NCBI RefSeq assembly: GCF_000143535.2
Contig: NC_037310.1
Location: 3,162,001 to 3,226,000, forward strand
Reading direction: 5' to 3'
Source: Botrytis cinerea B05.10
Taxonomy: Eukaryota; Ascomycota; Leotiomycetes; Helotiales; Sclerotiniaceae
DNA: 64,000 nucleotides
Below, one piece after another: positions 1 to 13,457 of this stretch (the first letter of the stretch is position 1; every line of letters starts with the position of its first letter). The notes under the pieces are model-generated. The model saw only the letters and a program-made list of their open reading frames with translations. It ran no database searches and was not told where the DNA came from. A program made the position numbers and the translations under genes.

Positions 1-2791
1 GTGGTATGGCACGATAGTGATCTGAATGATCAACTCTTCGACCAGAATCACTACGAAATCTTCCCACTGGGTTTAATACCTGTTGAGCGCGTTCTATTTC
101 CTCGATGTTATCTCCATGACTTCCGCTCCACCCAATTCTTTGCCAGAATGAAGCACCCCGTGGCCTTCTTCCATATGACCTTTCATGCACAGCTGTACAT
201 TCACTGGGTTTAGCCGCGCCTATAAATTAATTAGTGAATCGTGCATCAAGTTCACCGTTCAAAAGAATTTATGCCCAAAATTTATACTCAACTTATATTT
301 TTTTCTCCTTTGGAGTGTGAAAAGTGATAGTAACTTACTACTAATAAGCCTCAGCTTCTTTGCCGAGTCCACACTTTTCCGTGGAGGTAAAAAGAACAAG
401 AAATCACTTGGAGCAGTGAGTGGAAACCATCTGTTCAGATCCTGTCCGGTCAAAGCATCAACCCAATGCAATTCGATACCTGCCGAGCATCCAAAAGCCA
501 CACATCTTCTTTGAGGACAAATAGCCACAGAACGAGGAGGATCGTCCTCAGAACAAAGATTTCGATATATTGAACGAGGGCCAGTTTCAACTGGCATTTC
601 TCTCGCATCCGAGTTTGAGATTTTACGAGCTGGCAACTTGCTTCGCAATCGATTTCTTGCTCCAACAGAGTGGGGGCTAGTTTCTTCTGAAGGGTATGAA
701 TTTTTTACAGCACTAGCTGACCGAAGCGCTTCGTGGTATTCTGAACGTTGCGCAATCCCTGGAGAAGTACCGCCACTACGAGTTGTAGCTATTCCGGGGA
801 AAACGAAAGCGGTTGTAGATCTTCCAGCCCTTTGCACAGGGGCCGAACTATCCAAGCTAACGCGATCGAGAAATGAGACACCGTGGTGAAAGTCATTTGC
901 GGGAGAGAGTGAAAGATCTGACCAGCTTGAATGGTGCGAGAAAGCATCTGAAGTCTCGGGATCGGAAGAAACAGGGGCAGCAATATTGCTAAGAGAAATA
1001 TCGCATACGAGACCCATGCGTCCATCAAGCAAAACGGCAATTGCATATCTATGTGAGGAAGTATCCATACTACATGCTAACACTCTGTGTGGACATATAA
1101 TACTAGTGACTGGACGCAAAGAACCAGCTTGAACCTCATACCAATTGTCCACGTCACGATGGCTTCTGTTCAATTCGTAAATATAGACTAGACATCCGTT
1201 CGCAGCCATCAAGAACTTCCCACAACTACTCACCGTGAAAACGGTTCCAGCAGGAGTCGTTTCTTTATATTGAACCGCGACTTCTGTGAAATCCACGGTC
1301 GAAGCTTGCAAAAAGGCAGAATCCTTGCATTCTAGTGGAAAGTTATCTGGGGTTACCGGTACTCCAGACCCTGTCCAATCTGGACCAAGAGCACATTCCC
1401 TCGAAATACGTTTACTCATGAACCATTCATATTTGGAACTACGTCGAAAGGTCGAACTTTTGGTATCGGAGATCTCCTGTCGACAACTAGTCTCCCAACC
1501 GCCACGCCGGATCATGTTTTCAAGAAGGGAACGATCTATACTGTTAAGAAGCCATGCTCGGCATGTATGTCTGGCTGAATTGAAATCAACCGGTGTGAGG
1601 TAGTTGTATACTTGTTGAATGATCTCTGTTGGTAATTTTGAGAACGTGAATGATGTTGATTGACGAGCAGATTCTTCTAATCGATCAATACTAGGTAGAC
1701 GACTCGAATACGATTCAACTGGTAAGATTGGTTCAGGAGAAATAGGAAAGGAGTCGCTGTAAACTGTTGTAACTGTCCGTGTGAGTGATTCCACTGGAGA
1801 TATGGTCGAGCTTATAGAGCTTCCCCCAAGAGTCCTGGATCGAAGTCGACTCTTTAATTCTTTCACGTCAAGAGAGCCATTCAGACTGCTTGGAGATGCA
1901 TGTCCGCTAAGTACCTCCGAAAAACTATCCTGTTGAGCTATCCCTCTCAATGGTTCTAATACCTGGTCATCAAATATTGCAGCAGGATCATCGGGGTTAT
2001 CATGAAGAGTATGACTTCGATCGCGCTTTCGTATGGGTCGACCATCAACTTCGATAGTTGTTTTGTTTCTTCTAGGTCGTGACTCAGCCTTTTCAAGAGG
2101 ATTACAGTATCTTGGGCCTCGTTCTAACGTTCTTCCACGTTCAACTCCTTTTCCTTTATCACGTTTCCTCTGATTCTCTGGGACAGCGTTGAGATGTGGA
2201 AGCTCCCAGGGGTTTTGCGGATACTGAGGATCGATAACTGTATCATTAACTGAAGTGATCTACAGATACATTAGTTAGTGTCCACGTTTTATGAATTTCA
2301 TCGGAAGATCCCAAAGCATACGCATTGATGATATACGGGCATAGTTTCTTGAAAAAGGTCACCTTACTAAATCTGATAGGCTATGGGACACGGAGGCTTC
2401 GTTCACTCCCAATGTCGACGAGTTTCGCCTGCTCGCAGAATCTAATAAATGTATCTAAATATTAGATCATTCTCTCCACTGTAATATCAACCATTCACAA
2501 CTGAGTCAGGTACTACGAACCATTACATTCCTCCATTCTCTCACCATCCAATCCTACATCTTTCGATGTGCTGGCTGCGTCTCCAACGGTCATGATATGT
2601 CTTGTTGGGGATTCGTAAAGAGATGTGACAGCAATCGAAGAGTATAGTGTCCTAACAATTGGCGGACGAGACGTAGAAGCGTGATCTGCGATCGCTCTTG
2701 ATAAGAGAATCTGGGAAGACGTTGTGTCGACAGCCCCCGGTTGGGCGGCTAGGTTATTGATAATAATTGAATGATAAGAAATAATTGGCAT
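1..2791 (-). CDS. F-box protein with WD40-like C-terminal part (3' end beyond window)
   Basis: Likely substrate-recognition subunit of an SCF ubiquitin ligase. I see four exons on the minus strand: 2521-2791 (ATG at 2791), 2368-2441, 339-2259 and 1-219, the last running off the window. The 2260-2367 and 220-338 introns have GTAAGG/GTAAGT donors, and the first of these has a clear CTAAC branch site. The F-box lies around residues 320-350 (LPTEII...YLTP...ARHTCRAW), after a long serine-rich, probably disordered N-terminus. The following ~450 residues read like irregular beta-propeller blades (for example FTVSSCGKFLMAANG and SVAICPQRRCVAFGC), as in a fungal family of F-box proteins. The last visible exon ends in HYRAIP, which I recall from that family. 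The 2442-2520 intron is the least certain, because its GTTCGT donor and TTATTAG acceptor were chosen by phase. The substrate is unknown. Confidence 0.82.
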
Positions 2792-3180
2792 TACTAGGAG
2801 AGTGTCTTTATGATATACTATTTAGGATCCTCAGTGATGAATGTTGAAAAAGCAGAAGGTTGATTTTTAGGTGCAGAGTTTTGTGTCATCGCTCTGAAAA
2901 GACGATTTTGAACGGTAAGGATAAGTCACATATATTATGGCTGGAAAAGTTGGGAAAGATATAATACCCACGAGACAAAGCCTGTTGCAATGAGAATTAA
3001 TTTTTAGGAAAGAGCACTGGGTATATATAATTAAAGCAATGTCAAATCCTGAAAGGAAGGCCCAACCCACCCCTGAATATCAAGACCAAAAACGCCATTC
3101 ATACCATCAACTTGAGAATCATAACTAACTAACCACTGTTTCATGCTAACAATAGGATATATACTTCATTTACAATCACA
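2792..3180. other. Intergenic, F-box promoter / CSC1 3' flank
   Basis: No convincing coding or RNA gene is visible. The stretch is AT-rich and separates the start of the F-box gene from the stop of the channel gene. Both genes run on the minus strand, so it should hold the F-box promoter and the channel terminator. Confidence 0.5.
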
Positions 3181-5889
3181 TCATACATTTTCATCGCCAA
3201 CCTCTCTCCAAATGTGAGTATCGCCAAGACTCAGAGAACTTGCAGCAGACTCTTCGCGATCTAATTGAGGGGTGCTACCGTTTGGCTCGCTATCCGGGTC
3301 CTTGTTGATCCAGATCTTTTCTAATCTGTGTATGGTCAGTATAGAAAAGTAAGTTTGCTTGGAAATAACATACGGTACAACGAGACTTGGATTGATGTAT
3401 CTCGTCCCTTTTTCCCTTGCTTCATCAACTGTGCTGCCTCTTCTCCGAATGTTTCCTGGAGGTCTATTGATACCTATGTTTTCGCCAGCGATATTTATGC
3501 CTGGATCGCTATCTCTTCTAATACTTCTCAAAGCGATAAACCTAATGAATGGCTGGAATGTTCGACGGAAGTAGTAACTGTACCAGATTGTGAATGGTAT
3601 GAGAGGAACAACAAGTATAGCTGGAGTGAAGGCTTTCCTCAGAGCAATTACTCCGGCCATGGTCAGTTGGAAGAAACCTAAGCCGACGAGAAGACGATAA
3701 ACTATCATGGGCCAAGCACCTCCAGTGGCATGTTGTGGATGATCCATGGCATATAAAAGCTGATACTTGTATGTGTAATAACCTAAAGCAAAGTACGCCA
3801 TTCCAAATAGCAGGACAAGATATCCTGCTGGCTGTATACTATATACCATGCATAGAATGTATATTAGAAGTGCCGAAGGAAGATAAAACCCGTAACTAAA
3901 AATAGGCGGCTGTACTAGCTCGGCATAATCTCTAGGAGTCTTGGCACCCATAAGTGTGATAGGGTACAAAGACACACTCCCAAATTCCAGCAGCCTAAAA
4001 GGTAGAAGACCAAGAGCTTGTAGCAAAATAAAATTGGTGTAGAACATTGAGAGATCAGAGATTGACTGGGCTAGCGTATAGGCAATCTTCGTGGTGTCTT
4101 TCAATGTTTCCTGCAAGACTGGCCAGAACTTACTCGCCGCGCCAAAAACCGTAAAAACCAGGAATACATTGAAAAATGTAAAGTAAAAGTTTTTGGATAT
4201 GACGGAAAGCTCTACTTCGCCTTGTGAAATTGACCCTTGCCTATTTGCAAGGAAATCATACAAGAAAGGAATTGCCAAGTTGAGCAATGAGACAACAAGT
4301 GTAGGCAAGCCAGTCTGAACCAAAGCCTTGAGTATATCATGGCTTTCTAAAACATCGGCAAGACCCGGCCAAACCTGTCGAATCGAGCATAAACTGACAA
4401 GACCAGCTAAGGCAGCCACTGGAATAAGCCAGAATATGGTGAGTATAAGAATGAAAATAGTGATCGCCCAAGAACGAATCATACGGTTTGATCTAGGCAG
4501 ATAAGTATTTGTCCAAACGATATCTGATGGCGCAGGAGCTGGTCTCGCCACCAGCTGCATTGGCGTTGGGTCCAAGAGAGCTTGCACCGCCATTTGACAA
4601 GCAGGAATCGAGTCCATGGTGACAAATGCAAGTGCTGTAGGGTTGTATTCCTTTTTCCTTGCATCATTGATCATATCATCTAGCCTTCGTAGCTGTTCTT
4701 CGTAGTGGTCGATTGCGTCTACTTTCCTGTTTTGAAAATTAAGGAAGCCGTACCAAATTCGTGTAGTCGGTCTCGGCCGATCGTACGAGGTAATGTGGTC
4801 ACTTCCCAACAGATTATCACCCTCATAACTCGGATATCCATCCTGAACGTTCGCATCAGGTGCTGAGTGTTGTGTTCGTATTGGCCCTATACTCGGACGT
4901 TGTTGTTGGCCAAGGTGCACAGTCCATGCCTCTTCAAGCCTCCTTACGACTTGCACTCTCTTGTCCATCATATCATCAAGTTTTTTCCAGTTGCGACATA
5001 AAGTCACACTCTCCACTTTCCCTATCTGAAGTTTCTCCAAAAATTCGGTGATCTTTTGTTCAGACCTCAACTCCTCGGGTATTCCAGAAAGCTTGATTGT
5101 TCGGTCGGTAATTGTTGATTGGCTTCCCAGGTAGTCTTGACGAACCCTGATTACGCGGTGGGTTTGTCTATTCATGAAATATATTGCAAGTCCGGTGAAA
5201 ACATAAGTGAAGACAAGATATGACCAGAGATAGTTGGTTTCTGGGAGTTTGTCGTCAGAGTCCTTTGGTACCTCTAAAGTCGAAGCCCCATTCCACCCGC
5301 TATGCCAACCCTCCAACTTTGAGTAATCTGGAATATCGGGAGGGCTCGTTGTATTTCCAAATGGATCGAATACGTAATAGTAGTGTCGGTTTATTGGAGC
5401 AAGAATAGCGGCTGCCATGATAAACATGACCCCGAATAATTTCATTGACATCTTGAAAAATGATAGGAACTAATTAAGGTCAGTATCATTCGCTCTCCAG
5501 GTGGAGTAGGTCCTCGAGACATACGACATATGCATCCAATCCAGCAGATGCGAGTACTTGATCTTCTGTGACTCTATACAAAATAGGCATCCAACCAAAA
5601 AAGGAATCCGGAAGCTCTGGCAGATTTGCAGCAGCATCGACATGTCTTTTGCGCGCAGCATATAAACTCTTCCATTTTGGTCGCAGAATCTGCGAATATT
5701 AGCAAAGTTCGATCTATTAAACATACTCTTGTCGTTACCTACACAGAATCCAAAGAAAGCAGAAACGCCGAGGGTTAGTGAAAGGACCAGTTGAACGAGT
5801 ATTGCAGTTTGTTGTCCTTCAACATGTGTAGGGTCGTATGTTGGACAATCCTTTTCCGGGGCTCTGAGGACATCCATAGTGGAAGCCAT
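3181..5889 (-). CDS. CSC1/OSCA-type stress-gated cation channel (DUF221, 850 aa)
   Basis: Predicted polytopic membrane channel of the CSC1/OSCA/TMEM63 family, which in other eukaryotes passes calcium and other cations under osmotic or mechanical stress. Exons are 5743-5889, 5525-5689, 3374-5469 and 3181-3325, giving 850 residues. The ATG at 5889 opens a short luminal segment and the first membrane helix (about residues 30-49). An LRPKWKSLYAARK-like loop and a second hydrophobic segment (SMKLFGVMFIMAAAILAPINRHYY) follow. The large cytosolic RRM-like domain (about 200-420) carries the ITDRTIKLSGIP start. Then comes a run of about eight hydrophobic helices with the TIFWLIPVA and YSIQPAGYLVLLFG segments typical of the family. 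The last intron (3326-3373) is only 48 bases and keeps the frame open, so a naive reading would retain it. Removing it gives the usual SLVVP-LEKIW join. The C-terminal tail is acidic and serine-rich. Confidence 0.92.
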
Positions 5890-7031
5890 GATGAGTTTTG
5901 GCAGACTTTTCGAATTATTGAAAGGATAACATTGCCAACAAGGTAAACAATCAATTTAGGTGAAGGAACCCAGACCAAGATCCATCTTTTGTTATGGCGG
6001 TGATGGATTGCCAAGCTATGACGATTTGCAAGCTTAATTATTATGTAAGCGGGCGAGGCGAGTTAGCCAGGAACACTACGTTCAGCCACATGCAAACATG
6101 GGTGAGGTGGGTGGAAGCACCGCCACATCGTATCACATTAGACTTCATTCTGAAAGACGCTTCAACGCTTTGGAGCCCTTTTTACTACAAAGTGACTGAT
6201 ATAGGAGGCTGGATTGGGCATAACTTGCTCTTTTTTGGTCTCAAAATGATCATGTCCTCCTCTCTCATTCTTATTCTGTTGGGCGAGGTTATGTCAAACA
6301 GGAGTTGATTCGGATTCATCCTCACTCTTGTGGATAAGTCTCTTTGGCTATAGAGAGATTTGGAAGATCTTCTCGAGCGGAGAGAGATATTCCCCACGAC
6401 AGTAGCCCGGCGGAGCTCCATATTGGTATTTCTTCTTCACATATCGCACACAAAAGATGATGGCCAATTGAAGTGAGAGAGCCCTGACATCTTGGATTGA
6501 TTACAAGTTGTTCTTTCTATGATCGACTATGCACAGAATGTCACTTGAAATAGTCCATTTTTACATCTGGGTTACCATGGCAGACGGCGGTGGCAATGAG
6601 ACAGGAGCCTTCATCAACGACGTTCTAAGAGGCATTGAAACTTCTTCTATGCTCATTTCAGACATGGGCAAGATAACATTCAATCCATGTGTTGGAGATA
6701 GTTTCACACATTGAACTGATATGATCTCACCGTACCTATCACGTAATAGCTGGATGACCAAATGCTGTGAGAGCATTCATGCTTACCTAAGTCAAAATCT
6801 CAACTGCTCCTTCCATTTTTATTCCTCCCCTTCTCTATCCTACACTCTCTAGCGTATTTTTCTCTTTATGCACATTTCACCTTTAGCATTCTGCCTAAAA
6901 TTTTGATGAATCCAGGTTCGTCTCCATACCTTTCGATCACTCTCCTTCTTCTCTTCTCTTCTCTTCTCTATACATCTCTACAACATCGATTCTTCCTTCT
7001 CACATCATTGATAACAATACATCAGTTCAAG
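5890..7031. other. Divergent intergenic region between channel and PCH2-like genes
   Basis: About 1.1 kb between two divergently read genes, so it should hold both promoters. No reading frame here has a plausible protein composition and no tRNA-like fold was found. A CT-rich run (about 6940-6990) just upstream of the PCH2 start resembles the pyrimidine-rich stretch common before fungal transcription starts. Confidence 0.5.
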
Positions 7032-8870
7032 ATGGAGATCGTCCCGGCTCAGTCAATTCTTGCAAAACCGACTGTTATATTTGATGCAAGACTCCGACCA
7101 TTCGTTGAGGATGATTTGGATTGCAATGACTTGAAAGCTGTATGGAGAAAAGACAATCCCGACTTTCGTTCCAAGAATTTGACTGACACTTTATACACTA
7201 GACTCACAAAGCTCTTTCTGCCTTGATTCAAAAGCCGGAAGTTGAAGACATTATTTGTATCGTTGACATTGACATATTGCCTCTACTTGCAGGTAGGTCT
7301 CTTTACATCTTTCATCTTTCTTTGTTGGAATAAATGCTTATCAAGAATCAATAGAACGTAGTGATGACTGGGGAGTTAAAAGTGTAGCTCTGAATATAGA
7401 GGCTCTAATTCCAATTGAAATCATCGCCGTAGATGGTCAAGAAAAGCCTACTCATCTCACGCTTCGAGATGTATTGAGCCATTTTTGTGTCTACAAGATG
7501 CATGGTACGCCGCCGCCGTTGACACATTCATCTCAAGGCTTTGATAGCGTGGATTCAGATGTTGAATACGATGAAGATCCAGAGATACCATCGGCTGAAG
7601 TTTTTGACATGCCTCATCATGATTTTGATGGAAGTTGGGAGCAGTAGGTTCTAGAAATAATTGACATCAAATGCTTTTTCAACCAACACTTCACACAGGC
7701 TTATCTTTGATCAAAATCATAAGGAAGACTTATCGTGGATGATATCGAATATGCGTATGGACAACTTCCCAGTGGCGTTGAGGTTCTTTTTTGGTAGCTA
7801 ATTGGCTGTTAATAGTGAAGTTTTCTACAATCGCAGTACCTGCTAAGAAAAAAATGAGTCCAATGGCTCTTTTTCATGGTGTGTCTTCACAATTCCCTGT
7901 TCCTAATAATCAGAATGAAGTCTAACGTTTTTGGGGTTACCAATAACCATCATTGCTACTAGTGCAATGATGGCTAGGTAGTACCCTACTAAATCTAGGT
8001 CCTCCAGGAACAGGAAAGACAACACTATGTCAAGCAATTGCACAACGATTAGCCATTCGGTTGATCGAACAATTCCCACACACAAAACTCATCCAAGTCA
8101 AGACAGCGACGCTTTTATCGAAGTACTATAGTGAAAGCGCTAGTCAAGTCGATGATTTGCTTACCAAGATCAAAACAATGTGCCAAATCAATCCGAAACG
8201 CATCATCATTGTACTGATTGATGAGGTTGAATCTATTGCAGTATCGAGACACTCGGGTATCATGCATGGAGAAGCTCAGGATTCACTACGAGCTACCAAT
8301 GCTCTACTCACTGGTTTTGACAGGGTCAGAGCTTGTCCAAATGTTGTTTTCATGTCGACTTCAAACATGGTTGATTGCCTCGATGAAGCATTTCTCGATA
8401 GATGTGCTATTCAGATTCCATTTCAACCACCTTCTGAGGAATCTCAATACAAAATCCTAAGGGCAAGCGTGTTGGAGCTTGTGAGAAGTCAGATCATCTT
8501 AGCCGATGTGTCGACACTCATAGATCACACGCAACTAATACATTCCTGGCAGGAGGCTAGGCTCTATGCCGCCGTCCAAAGTGAAACTCCTACAAGGAAG
8601 CTGTTCAATATCATTATCCAGTTGAACTCCCCGGCTGCAAAGGAAAAACTTGGTATATCTGGTCGATTCCTAACACAGATCCCCGATCAGGCTTTGATGA
8701 GATGTACTAGGCCAAACAAGTTAATGCACTTGGATATTGCTTTGGATTGCATTAAGAAATTCGTTGAAGACCTGTTGAGTTCACGAGTTCAGAAACGAAA
8801 GCCTTCCGAACTTGAAGTACAACTAGATGCAAAACACCACTGCTGCTGTCTTGCAAAAAGAGACGGATGA
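7032..8870 (+). CDS. PCH2: Pch2/TRIP13 AAA+ ATPase (meiotic checkpoint, HORMA remodeller)
   Basis: AAA+ ATPase of the Pch2/TRIP13 family, which remodels HORMA-domain proteins (Hop1/HORMAD in meiosis, Mad2 in the spindle checkpoint). Six exons, 7032-7139, 7202-7292, 7355-7643, 7699-7793, 7837-7878 and 7999-8870, give 498 residues. The N-terminal ~140 residues match the substrate-binding region and include an acidic insert (DSDVEYDEDPEIP). Walker A GPPGTGKT is at residues 209-216, and its first glycine spans a splice junction. Walker B VLIDEVES has Asp283/Glu284, followed by a TSN sensor-1 segment and FLDRC. The first intron (62 bases, TTGACTGAC branch) is needed to restore the frame between LDCNDLKA and HKALSALIQ. 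The 43-base intron at 7794-7836 is short but otherwise consensus. The last 20 residues contain an unusual cysteine cluster (HHCCCLAK). Confidence 0.9.
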
Positions 8871-9560
8871 TCTTACAATCATGAGATGAGTTTCAAGGGT
8901 GCCAGATAGCAATCGAGGCTGATTGATACATGAAAGGAAATTTGTGTGTCTGTGGAGTATATTACACTGTGTACTAGGTGGCTTTTTCAACTACTCAACA
9001 TTCAGAATTGCGATTCTTGCTGTATAATATGTAATATCCTCAAATGGCCGAAATTGCAAAATCAAATATTTTGCTCTACTTCAATGAACATGATTCTTAC
9101 ATTCCTAGGATGACGATACTTTTATGTTGACCACTTTTGGGTGAATAGAAAATGATAGTATGGCACAAACACACTCCTCAGGGTTTTACAATTCTAGATT
9201 ATCAAGCTTGATATTGAATTTCAGTCTCGAGTCTCGAGTCTTGTCATTTGAATGAAACGCGACGGAATTGACATGAGGAAAATCGAGAGTGATAGGAAGT
9301 TGGTGCGTAATTTTGTATAATACTAAATGAACGAATGGATGCATACTATTTTCATTGCAGCATTATCGATACTACTAGCAGCAAAGTTTACAAATATGTG
9401 AGTAACTGAATAGGCAGGCAATTGTCGAGAAGGCGGATGCGGAATGACGGACGAGGGACGAGGGATTATTGTGCAGGATAGATACCTAGATAGATATTAA
9501 ACGCGGAGGATTCTGGACGGAAAAGACTGTTTACGGATGGGAAATGATTGATTTTTAGAG

Positions 9561-9603
9561 GATTTAGATTTAGATTTAGATTTAGATCTAGCTAGCTAGC
9601 TAG
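9561..9603. repeat. (TTTAGA)n followed by (TAGC)n microsatellite
   Basis: Four imperfect copies of a TTTAGA unit run directly into a self-complementary CTAGCTAG tract (9588-9603). The unit is not the fungal telomere repeat TTAGGG. An AGAGAAGA-rich purine tract follows at 9621-9661. Confidence 0.85.
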
Positions 9604-11314
9604 TGGGGTATTGTCTTCTGGGGAGAAGAGAAGAAGAGAAGAGAAGAAGAGAAGAGAAGAACGTGGAGATCAAGTTATAGTGATAGCAATAGTGATATGT
9701 ATTAGAAAGGGAGACAGATATCTATACTGATACCATCAAACTGTTTTGGATTTCTAATTCGGACAAGAAATGCGATGGGGTGTTGATGATATTCTGTATG
9801 TGCTCAAGCGCACGTCAGATGAGAAGATCGGGCCTTTTCCTGAATGTATGTTGTGAATTGGTGATGGTGCAAAAGTTTTGATTGTGGGTGATGATGGGTG
9901 CACAGGAAGTAAGTTGCTTCCTGGATTGAAGGACTAGGCTCCAAAGTACGTGATTGAGAATCACGGAGAATGAGTGAGAAAGGGGAAGTTAACATGGCAA
10001 GCTTTGTATAATGATAAAAGCAAGTCGATAAATAAGGGGATCAGGAGATACTGGAAGGGAAGTGGTTGAGAGCAACAGTGGGTGCAATCATTTGTAGGAC
10101 GATAAAAACTTGGATTTGAGGATAGTTTGTGCGCTCTTGCTTTAAAAGTTTTGAGACTTTGTGCAAAGACTCATTCTAGATCGAATGATTATATCACAGG
10201 TTTTTATCAGAATCAAATGATGTTGGATTAATTGCGATTCTTCTCATTGTGAAGAAAGCCTCACGAATTCGTGCACCCACTGTTAGGGTATAGATTGGTG
10301 GAAGGGTTGATTGAGATGGAACTTGGTTCGGAAATGAAAAATTGCTGGAGAAACATGTGAATGGAAACTGGTGGGAGATGGAGATTCGTATACTTATTAG
10401 ATAGGCCATTGGCAGACTATGTAATACTAAGCTGGGTGCTAATCGCATATTTGTCTGCCGAGAACGGATGAACTCGAGATATCGATGTAGCCTGTTGTCG
10501 GCAAAATGGCCAAGTCAAGAGTGGTGAGTCGAACAATGGTGATCTTGTCATCACCATCACTCTAAACACCGAGGAGTCATACAAAGCTGGACTCTTGCGA
10601 ACCAACCAGCGAAAGGCGCTGGCGATTGGAGTTAAAAGATTGGTAGATAAGGACTACTTTACCTGCTTCTTCTCTGGGATCAGAACTTTAATACCACCTA
10701 TCGTGCTATTCTAGTCGTCGGTGTAGATTTCGGTACTGATGAGCGAGCTCATCACTACAATCATTATCTCCTTCACTCCATGGGCAAATCACCATCCTGC
10801 ATCACTAAATGAGGCTGTCGAATACAATGAGAACATAGAGCTGTATGACGAGGCTTTTCAGATGTAGAACGCAAGCTCCAACTTCCCTTCCATTTTTGTC
10901 TCATCGGGCCATCCTAGCGGGAGCCAGTGAAACCGGCTGGAATGCGAGACAATTCTTTTCAGCATCGATGATGTCTACTCGATAAGTGTTGTGATTGATG
11001 ATTCATATTGAGGTCTATTGTTGGAAGGTTACCCTCACATCCACATGTCCGAGGGGGAAATATCCTAATCATATCCAGATCCTGTGGTCCGGACTTGGCC
11101 AAGTTGTGCAACCGGCAGGCCTCGACGGGTATGGAATACGACATTAAAACCTGGAAAGCACCCGGGAGAATGTTTTCCATCTCATGTGGCTGTGTGGTTG
11201 GTTTTCGTAGGATTTGAAATTGATATGGATTGAGGTATTCACCATTAGGCTGGAAAAATGGCATTTGTAGGAGATACCGGTATATAGATTGGTAAGAACA
11301 AGTGATAGATCGCG

Positions 11315-11941
11315 TTACATGGCGTTTGCATCACTGCATAGAAGGAATCTATTATTGTTCCTCGTTTTCTTGAAGCCTTCTGGAGAAGGCTCTACTCGCT
11401 TGGGTCTGGACTCATCATGTAACCACAGAAGCTCCAAACGCTGAAACATATCAAGATGAAGATGGTGGTTCGTGATTCGAAGGCGGATCAATTCGTAAAG
11501 AGAACCATTGGTGACGAGACCAATCACCAGGAAGAGGTTGCAAGCGGCCCGGTTCGTACGGTGCGAATTCTGAGATGTGATAGGATTTTGTGCCCAACGC
11601 TCGTTAATGGATGGAGATGACCTTATTTTTGATCTGGATATCAAAATTTCCCCATATCCCAAACAAGGCAGTAGAAATTGAAGATCATGCACTCTACCGG
11701 AGCTTTTCACCGCACCAGCCAGGAAACGAATGTGGTCGGGAAAAGCCGGTTTAAAAACTTGTGCACATAAGGAGCGGTAGATTGCTAAGGAGGAAATGGA
11801 TGGTTTGATGCTGGTGAAGGGATTATTACACATTGGGCCATTTTTGCAGTATCCGTTCCAAGTTTTGTGTGTGGTTGAGCGTTGAAGAATTAAGAGGAGC
11901 ACACGACGCACGCGTTTGTATGGAGGTTGGTGAGTGGCCAA
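11315..11941 (-). CDS. Doubtful open frame, 208 aa
   Basis: A single uninterrupted minus-strand frame of 208 codons starts with ATG at 11941. It has no recognisable motif. Its composition is high in R, S, N and H, and part of it (around HDLQFLLPCLGYGEILIS and NLFLVIGLVTNGSLYELIRL) reads like real protein. A second minus-strand frame downstream (10959-11264) could be another exon, but I found no convincing splice pair to join them. It may be a species-specific gene, a decayed gene or chance. RNA evidence or conservation in a sister species would decide. Confidence 0.2.
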   Translation of the reverse strand: MATHQPPYKRVRRVLLLILQRSTTHKTWNGYCKNGPMCNNPFTSIKPSISSLAIYRSLCAQVFKPAFPDHIRFLAGAVKSSGRVHDLQFLLPCLGYGEILISRSKIRSSPSINERWAQNPITSQNSHRTNRAACNLFLVIGLVTNGSLYELIRLRITNHHLHLDMFQRLELLWLHDESRPKRVEPSPEGFKKTRNNNRFLLCSDANAM

Positions 11942-13410
11942 GTGAAAGATGGCGCCCGATTTATATCTTACTACTTTCCACCTAGTACAGAGGAGAAGCC
12001 CACCAGTAATTAACCTTTCAGGGATTTCTTGATCAAGCTGTGGCTGATGCGATCGTTTTTTGACACACGTTCTGCATGTTCTGGCCCTTTGAAGTCTTGA
12101 CTAGAGCGCCAAGTTTCCTTTTGGGAGGTGGAGCTTGCTCTGCCTTGGAAACAGATATATATAATATATAATATATAATATGGATTTGGAGGCCAGGTAC
12201 GGAAACAGGTGGATGGGTGGATGAATAAACAGTTAACGGCATGAATGAATAAACAGAATACATCGTTAGATGGGAATGCTGTATCTGAACCGTCACAGTA
12301 AACAAGAATTGAAACATCGAGCAACAGTGTGATCGACGTGGTGCCAATGCCAGTCAGCCTATGTATTGGCAGATGGATGTCTTTGAGTTTGCGAAAACCA
12401 ATTCAACACGAGTCCGCAACAGTGGTTGGCTAAGAAGAAGGTTTGGATGCGTAGGAATAGTTAGCTCCAGAGGTCCTGAGCACATCATCATCACCGTCCA
12501 CCACCCCTCAGCCATCAGCCATCAGATCCGAGGCTTTCTTTTTATCAATATACGAGATGATGGTGTGGATTGGTTGGGATCAAACTGGCGATACGGGGTA
12601 AGTAAGTTTGCTTGGTAGATACACTTGAGCGATTATTGCACAGTCAGAGTAGCGAGGCACTTTAGCAGGGACAGACTGCACATCTACATTACACCCTTCA
12701 CTTCACGCCAAAGCGAGCTAGATGGCGCGTTCGTCCTAGTCGTGCGTGAGGGGTCCTGACTCTTGGGGAGCTATGTTTCCACGTATACAGTAACTATACT
12801 AGAGGGCCAACCTTATATATCCTGGATTTCCAAGATGATCCATCCGGACTGAACCAGAATCAACGAAAAATGGCTCAAGTATACCGGTATGTATCTGTAG
12901 ACGCTTCGTTGGATCCCGTGTCGAACGGGGAACGAACAGACAGACAGTGAGCTTGTTCCCTAAAGGGAAGTCCATATATTTAAAGATTTGATAGGGAACA
13001 ATTGCGGCGGGATGTGGATGCACATTGCATACTTGCATATCTAATCCATGTCATGATTGTCATGATTGTCATGTTATGTTCAATATTTCTCGTGCCTGAC
13101 GTAAACTCAATGGATAAAATGCTCCGGCTATGAGATAATGGTTTTTATGAGAAAAACGGAATTCTCTAGAAAGTGCCATGCCAGAGGTTTCGCTCCGATA
13201 TATATGCAAAAGGGAAGGACCAGCAAGGCAGGAAATGGTACAATCTCTGTTCGTGTCATATTGTATTGAGTCGATGCACCAGGACTGAGAGATAGACAAT
13301 ACATCTGCCGGCCTACCTTTCTCTCTCCCACGAAGAAGTAAGCATATATATATACTCCTCATCCTATCAGCATATCGCGTCTCTCCCGCATTTCTGCGAG
13401 CAGTTGAACC

Positions 13411-13457
13411 ACACCTCACACCTCACACCTCACACCTCACACCTCAGACCTCAGACC
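13411..13457. repeat. (CACACCT)n minisatellite in the trehalose gene leader
   Basis: About five copies of a 7-base CACACCT unit followed by two CAGACCT variants, lying 550-600 bases upstream of the ATG at 14011 in a pyrimidine-rich region. Confidence 0.85.

Noticed and set aside
9561..9603. Telomere-like repeat
   Set aside because: The unit is TTTAGA, not TTAGGG, and is short and internal.
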